From Heliocidaris tuberculata (Eukaryota; Echinodermata; Echinoidea; Camarodonta; Echinometridae), in NCBI GenBank assembly GCA_025618425.1, contig CM046833.1:32869747-32933746 (forward strand): a stretch of 64,000 nucleotides of DNA, in the 5' to 3' direction. The position numbers and the translations under genes are program-made. Below the pieces are notes generated by a model. That model ran no database searches. It saw nothing but the letters and a program-made list of their open reading frames with translations, and was not told the DNA's origin. Below, in pieces: positions 1 to 7,600 of the stretch; position 1 is the stretch's first letter, and every line of letters starts with the position of its first letter.

Positions 1-1561
1 AATTATATGCGGGTTATTAGTCATTTTTATTCTACTACTACGTTACCTCTTCGTCGTCTCAACTAGCTTCGTCGCGTCGTCGACAATATGCTGAAATAGG
101 TTGAATTATGGAATGCTTCGTGTAACACCGTGATTAAGATATTAGACCAAACAAAAAAAAAATGATGTATGCATGCAATTAAGCAATTTCACCTTGTTTG
201 AACCCGAAGTGCATATACTTAAAAAATATAGAATGAAAAAAAAATAGACTGGAATTCAAATTTGAGCACCATATTCTCAGGACTGATTTTTGATTTGTTA
301 ATGTTATTCATGTCAATAAGTTTCGCGCAATTTGTTGCATCTGCGTGTAGCCTGAATGTCATCAGAATGACACGTGCGCGCCACTGATCTCTGTAGAGAT
401 CAGTGGTGCGCACGCACATAATCAGTCTAAAAACACAAAATATTTCATAACTAATTCATAAAAAGGCCAGACTTCTACAAAACCAGTAGAAGTCAAAATA
501 AGAAAGGTCAAACCTAGAACTCTTACTCTTTTAAGAAATCTTTTAACTGGTTAATTCCCACCATTAACAGCACTGCTAACCAATTAACAAAATTACCTTG
601 TCACTGCGAGTCGATTACTTTCCCCATAGAAACACGTGTAATTTGGGTGTTCTATGTTTTTGTGAGGCAACATAAAAAGGCCGTTTTCAAACAAAATTGG
701 CCAGAATTCTACATATGAAATGATTACATTTTTATGCTCTGCAGCTTCTTTGTTTCTTCAATATTCATATTCCTTTTTAACTGAATTAAATTGTTAAAAA
801 GTGAAAAAGATATAAGTATTTCTAAAAGTTGAAATTTACGTTTTTCATGATTAATGTACAGGGTTCTATGGAGGGAATCGCAGAGGGAAAGTGATACGCG
901 CGCGCGCATGGTTGGGAATGCAACACACTTTTTGGTATGATTATGTGCCCTGGCAGAAAAGAGACTGCCTTCTGTAAGTTACCGTTTGCCGCAGAGTTGA
1001 TATTTTTTTATGAACTTCGTCAAGCGACCATATTAAATGTCATACATAGTTCATGATAGCCCTTTAGTACATCATACATAATCATTATCATACTCCTGGT
1101 AATTCCTATCGATGAATGGAAAGGGGTTAAGTGCATCACGGAAAATGATGAGATGCATGCAGTGAGGGCAAGCCCAAGTTTGTAGGGGGGGGGGGACTGA
1201 TCTGTATTTTCATAGATGGATTTCTTTTGTTCGTAAAATATGATTTAAGATCAATAAGATCTATGACAAAAACTGTAATAAAACTTCGTTTCAGGAAAAA
1301 AAAAAAAAAATCTTTTTCATCTTTAACCCGCATTTGCTTTCCATACTTTACTTGTCACGATGACGAATTTTCTTCAGTTCAATAATTGGCCATTTTCTCT
1401 TTAAGAAATAAAAAAATTCGTATTAAATATTCAGTACCAAACAAAGAGTTATAATTAATTAATATAGTTCAATGAAAATGAATTTTAAGAACATCAAATA
1501 ATTTTCGTACGCTTAGGATTTTTAAAATAATTGAACGAGCTTCATATAGCTGCACGCCAAA
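1..1561. other. Upstream flank of U2AF1
   Basis: AT-rich sequence with no convincing coding exon. It holds a near-perfect palindrome at 374-413, an alternating CG run near 897-906, a G-run at 1186-1196 and an A-run near 1297-1310. The U2AF1 promoter and 5' UTR should lie at its right end. No TATA box stands out just before the start codon at 1562, and the transcription start cannot be placed. Confidence 0.6.
374..413. repeat. Near-perfect 19-bp-arm palindrome
   Basis: Arms at 374-392 and 395-413 are reverse complements with one mismatch and only a GT spacer between them. The core reads CCACTGATCTCT / AGAGATCAGTGG. It may be the centre of a fold-back element or a cruciform-prone site. No wider terminal repeat was seen. 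Confidence 0.8.
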
Positions 1562-1605
1562 ATGGCTGAGTATTTAGCTTCCATTTTTGGCACAGAGAAA
1601 GACAA
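1562..1605 (+). CDS. U2AF1: U2AF1 coding exon 1
   Basis: Encodes MAEYLASIFGTEKD plus two bases of Lys15. The donor is GACAA|GTAAGTAT, close to consensus. Intron 1 is about 5.0 kb. The exon reads straight through to an in-frame TAA if unspliced, so the junction is needed. Confidence 0.95.
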
Positions 1606-4600
1606 GTAAGTATCGATTTAAACCTATTTCTCGCATGGAAATGGTGCTTTAGATTCGAGATGTGAGTTTGCTTGTTATATGGGATTTCGTTTTTATATTA
1701 TTAATGCTATTATTGGAACAAGAAGCCACCATAAACGTTTGGTATTTATGGTCGGGGTTTGGCGTCTATAAAATTTATTTGTCCATGACGTTGCATGCAC
1801 TGCAGGTGTGTCTATTATTCTGCCTGTGAAAATGTGAATGAGATGCGAGTGCACTGTGAGATCGGGTGTGTGTGCTGCATGCCTTGCGCCATCGAAGCCG
1901 ATTTTCCGGGGTCGGGGGGTAGCTTGGAGGGCAGGCTCTATGCCTTCTTTCCCATTTTCACCTTTTGTCTAATGAGAAACCATCTGCTCTGGAAAATCAC
2001 ATTTTCATTAACCAGCTTTTTCCCATGGGCATGCCCTGGGCCTGGCCTTGGCCATGTTGTTGGAGTTGCCATGTTCATGGAAACTTGTGACATTATTTTT
2101 AACTGGAGTTTCAATGGGATGTTTGGTGGGGGGGGGGGGGAATGCGGGGGATCTTGGATTCAATCCCCAGTACGGCACTCATGCCCTTCAGCTAGGTAAT
2201 TTATCTACATCGCTCTTTAGTTTTTAGCGTACATTAATTAAATGGTATTTGCATGCCATATCAATACATGTGTGAGTGTGTTTCTTTAAAAAAAAATTTT
2301 TTTAAGTGTACAGTCAGCTCTCTGCATTCACCTACAAACTGACTCTGATTGGTCCCAGACATAAATAATCATATTTGATTGATACACGTCTTTAAAAACC
2401 CTATTAAAACTTAACTCTTTCAGTGCCGATGGCACGTATATGTGACAGATAGACTTGTCGTTTTCATTCACCAATTGCTCGACCACAGGAAAGGTATATG
2501 GTGGTCAATGTATATCAAAATTTTGAGCATAAATCAAGCATTCTAAATATATCATCATTGATATGCTACCATAGAAAAATACAAGAGAAAATTGCAGATT
2601 TTTACAAAGATATTACCTTATTTCAACATTTAATAATAGTAAACAAATGATAAACAAAATATAATGGACAAAAAGAAAGTCACATGTAATTTTCAATAAT
2701 TCTTATGCATAAAGTTGGGTAAAGTAATAATGTTTGGTATCATAAGAAATGGTAATAAATATCCTTACATAATATTTTGTGAAATAATAGATGGTTAATG
2801 AAGTGCAGACATTTGAAAAGTAAGCATTGATCACATTTTTGTAAAATTTTGAAGAGAGCTAAACCCTTTGGCACAGTAAGAGTTAAGGCCCCTGCAACCC
2901 AAACGCAACCCAAATGCAAGTTTATTCCTGTTAATGTGCAGGGATGCATACAACTATTATTCTGTTATTCAAACATCTAGATATGTTTCATAGATTTTTT
3001 AATGTTTTTTGAAATATTTTTCCCAACCTCCTAAGCTCCACCCTAAAAAAAAAAAAAAAGCTCCAGATCTCATTCCTGCAATGACATCATCTGTCAATCA
3101 TCAGTCAGCTACACTAACATTCTACAATAGACAGTGGAATGTAACTTCCCCCAGCTCAGCACATGCTCACAATAGAATTGCATGCTTTCAGACAATACCT
3201 CAATATCATTCTTTTCCTGGTGATGCTACAGCATGTCTGACATAGCAACTCATATGTACATGTAGGCATTGTATGGTATTAGAACAGATGGTCATCTCTG
3301 GCAAAGCTACATACCACTGTCTCTCCTTAGCTCACTAATGATTGACAGATGATGCATTGCAGGAATGAGATCTGGTGCATTTTTTTTTAGGGTTAGCATG
3401 CTTGAGCAAATGATTTTAAAAATATTTCAAAAATTTATGAAACATATTTAGATGTTTGAATAACAAAATATAAGTTTCATGCATCCCTGCACATCAACTG
3501 GAATCAACTTGCATTTGGGTTGCAGGGGACCTTTAACAACAATAGAATGTCAGAGAACGTGTATGTAGTTAAGACGCTTTTGTGAAACAATGCCTAGGAG
3601 ATCATTGACTCGCGCAGTTTGACTAGCCACCATGCGTTGGACAAGACCTCGATAGATGGGAGTGATGATGGCATGTGGGCCAAGCGTCTTTGCCATACAG
3701 TGCCAAAGGTGCCAAAGTCAAAGATGCCTATACAGTGGAACCTCTTTATAACAAACTCCTTGGGACTAAGGAAATTACCTCTTTATATTGAAACCCTGTT
3801 TTATCAGGGCTAAAAAACAATAGAATACAAAGAAGTGGGATCAGCAAAATTACCTTTTTATAATGAGAGGTTGTTGTAACAGTTTCATTCTTGACTACTT
3901 TATAACAAGGTTCTACTCTATAAGTTAAACAGAAGGTCGTAGGAAGTTAAATATAAAATGACATGCCATCCAATCCAATGAAAAGCAATTCTCTTCACAC
4001 TGGAAGATTCTTATATAATATGGCGCTTTTTTAATAATAATGTTGGTAATAAGAGTAATAAGGGTCATAATAATATTGTGCTATTTAATGTAACAAGAAC
4101 TAAATGATCAATAACAGTGACAATCTATGAGAAAAGATATCTAAATTTTTTGTAAAATAACAGAAATTCAGCAGGCCTCAAAATTACAGTAGGGTACATG
4201 TAATTATACCTTATTGTATAAAAGAAAAGAAGAAGAAGAAAAAAAAACATAAAAATACATGTGGATTACAATGAGACCTGTCAACCTGACAAGGTTTTCT
4301 CTTTTCTGAAATGGGTGAGTTTTTAGAAGCAAAATGTCTTTTCCCAGCGTTTAGAAAAGTGGGATTATGGTGGGGTTATGAAAACCAGAATACCAGGCAT
4401 ATCAAGTTCTCTTTTATTCTTACATGTATATATTTATACAGCAGTACGATCCCTACGAGCAGCGGTTTTCTTCCTGCAGACTTTTTTTTTTAAACAGCTA
4501 CATTTATTTATTTCCAATGCAGGTCTTGCAGTTTATTTATTTATTTATTTTTTTTTGTTGGTGGTTTGTTTCTGCCTCTCCTTCACAGGTTGAACAATCT

Positions 4601-7600
4601 TCTCTATTGTCTTTTTTTTTTTTTCTTTCTTTTTGGTTTCATCCAAAGGTTAAAGGTTATCCTCTTTAATTATTGCATGTACATGTAAATAAGTGGTTTC
4701 AATTCAAACTATTTTATTCCCAGGACTGTTGTGTTTGCAGGGTTTTCTAACTGATCAATTTTAAACTCTACTGTATAAGTTGTAGTTATACATGTAGTCT
4801 TATAAATACAACTGTACATATAGCAATTTCTTCCCAGCTGTGTATTTACAGGCAGCATTCATTCAACATACTTATTAATTTCTAGGCTAAAATATTTTTT
4901 TTCAGGGTATTTCTAATTTAGCATTAGGTTCTGCATTGGCGTCCAACTGTGGTTTGGTTCTTTCTATACTTCCTCTTTTATTTTCCCATCTAGCTTTCCA
5001 TAGATTGAAGAGAAAGGAGTGCTTTTTCCCCCCATCAGCAGGGTTTTATTTTCTTGTAATAGGTACATAAATTTAGGTTACAAGATGGAGTTGTACGATG
5101 TTCTTTTATTCTTTTTTCTACCTTGAAGCAAGTTGTAGCACAGGGCACAACACAAGTCAAAGTGAAATTTTGCATTAGCTGTTTAGGTCTTGGTTTGTTT
5201 TTCCAAGAGGTTATTTCTGTCATAGGTAAATTCAGGTTACAGAACAGAGTTGTACCATCTTCATTTATTCTTTTGTATCTTGCAACAAGTTATAGCACAG
5301 GGCACAGAGCAAGTCAATAGAATTCATCATGAATGATTTCTTCTTCTTTTTTTTTTTTTAGCTCAGAGTTTATGAGAAGGCAACCGTCCTTTTACTAAAT
5401 TAACAACATAAGAATACTATTTTCATTCATTTTGTTTTAGAACCTGCTATTTCAGATTGAAAAAAAAAATCTATTGATCTTCAGTCTTTTTATCTTGAAA
5501 AAATCGCAAAGTAAAGTTGGAGCACGTCTTTACCCCGTTTTAATAATATTTTTATAGATTGGATTGGAATGTTATCATTTCTTCCCTCTAGCCATTCTAG
5601 CCAAGACACGGACCATCCTTATTTTTCCAAAAACAGAAACCATAACAGTCTTGTCTTGTTCTGATCTCTTGTGCTTTAGACTTTTGAATCCCCCAACTCT
5701 GCTCTTACAATGGGAATCATTCATTTTGCAACACAAGGTAACAACCTATACGTATTGATACCTGGGTATGCTAAGGAATGTCTCAAGTAAAAAATAGCTT
5801 AAGAAATACGTCTAACAACTTCTGTATGCATTGATTGATTTTGGAATTCTGATGAAAGTTAGAGAATGGTATTCAAGATAGCTATCAAGTAGTATTTTTT
5901 GAAAGACAAATTCAGACTTAAGGAGCCAGTGAAGGGCATTTTTTCATTGTTTATCTGCTCATATTTGGAAAATTGGAAATGTACATTTAGTACTGCATTT
6001 ACATGTACCTCTGAAATGTACTCATATGCAATGCATGATAATGTATTATTGTTTATATGAAGGCTCCAATTCCATTTTGAACATCCACTTGAAAGTGAAA
6101 TCTACATATGTATAAATGTAGTTCTGTAGATGACATAGATATTTCTGCTGGTATCTGCATCGTAATTATTCAGTCTATCGTGAATATGGGACCATGTATG
6201 TAACCATTAACCAGCATCCTGGTAGCGTTTGTCTTCTGTAAAGCATGGAAGCCTAAGAATTGGGAAATTCAATTGTTATTAAACGATATGCTCACATCTT
6301 AACTTTTTGTAGAGCCTGTCGTTCAGGTGAATTCTACTTTGACAAAAGGTGATCATTATCAAACATCCTTGCCTTGAATTTGACTGTATACAAGGCTTGA
6401 CACTAACATAGGTCCAGTATTTATGGGCCCTGAAATTTCAATTCCGAACCTAAAAATTGTGAAGTTTTAAGAGGGGGCACATGCATACAGACCCTAAAAA
6501 TTTTAATCCGGACCCCCTGTGAAAAGAAGTTAGTGTAGAGCCCTGCTGTGAAGGGCCCCCTTCTAATCCACTCTCCATTCTCTCCCCCCCCCCCCCCCCT
6601 CCTGCCAATAGAGTCAACTGCTCCTTCTACTTCAAGATTGGAGCATGTCGTCATGGAGACCGATGTTCCCGCCTCCACAACAAGCCGACTTTCAGTCAGA
6701 CCATCGTGATCCAGAACATCTATCACAATCCAGCTAACACAGCACAGTCTGCAGATGGAGGTGGCACTGGAATAGGCAAGTATTGCAGTTTGCTACCTGG
6801 ATAACAAAAGTGGTTTAGTACATTGCTTGTTTAGACCTAGAGGGGTGTTAAAGGTATCGTACAGTAGTGGGAAAGGTGGCGCTTTGAATATTTAACTACT
6901 TTGTCGGCTGGAATGGAAATTACTACATATACTGTTGTGAAATGATTAATTTCGAACGTAGGTGACGTTTGTTTGAAGAAAAATGGTTTAGAAATGGCTA
7001 AAATATCCCCCAAAATAAACATCGAATTACAAGCGCGGTACCGCGTTGACAGTTCACACACGTGTAAACAGTGTGTGCGAACCGCTGTGCGCCATTGAGC
7101 CGGGAGCGTCGGGGTAGGTGGTCCTTAGCGAGGGTATAAGGTAACCGTTGATATTCGATCATTTGAATTATTTTACTGAAAATCACCGGAAATCATGAAT
7201 AGAATACCGGATTATCTCACTCATGTATCTTTTTATGCAAGCCGAACAATATGAGACTGTTTTTGAGCAGTTTCATGCCAACTTTCATTTTGCTACCACT
7301 ACTGTTTAATACCTTTAACTCTTCATGTGAAAGATTTGGAGGTTGATGCCTTTTGGGCTTTCAGCAGAGGATTCCTTTCTGCATAATTTTTGTTACATAA
7401 TTTACTTTGAGAAGTTAGCTGTCACTTTGATAAGGAGTGGGCCTAGATATGGGGATCACATATCCAGCAAGACAGAATATACACGAAAAGTGATACAGTG
7501 ACTGTAGTGTACATATGTAATGTATATTCTGTATAAGTGGCGTACCCAGGATTTTTTAAGGGGGGGTCTTTTTAGGTCTTTTTACTCAAAAATTATCTGA

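Noticed and set aside
1795..2199. 134-aa open frame on the + strand
   Set aside because: It lies inside U2AF1 intron 1, overlaps a G-run and a SINE fragment, and has no recognisable domain.
6780..6785. Conventional GT donor at 6780 for U2AF1 exon 2
   Set aside because: It gives phase 2 and puts exon 3 out of frame whichever AG of the tandem acceptor is used.
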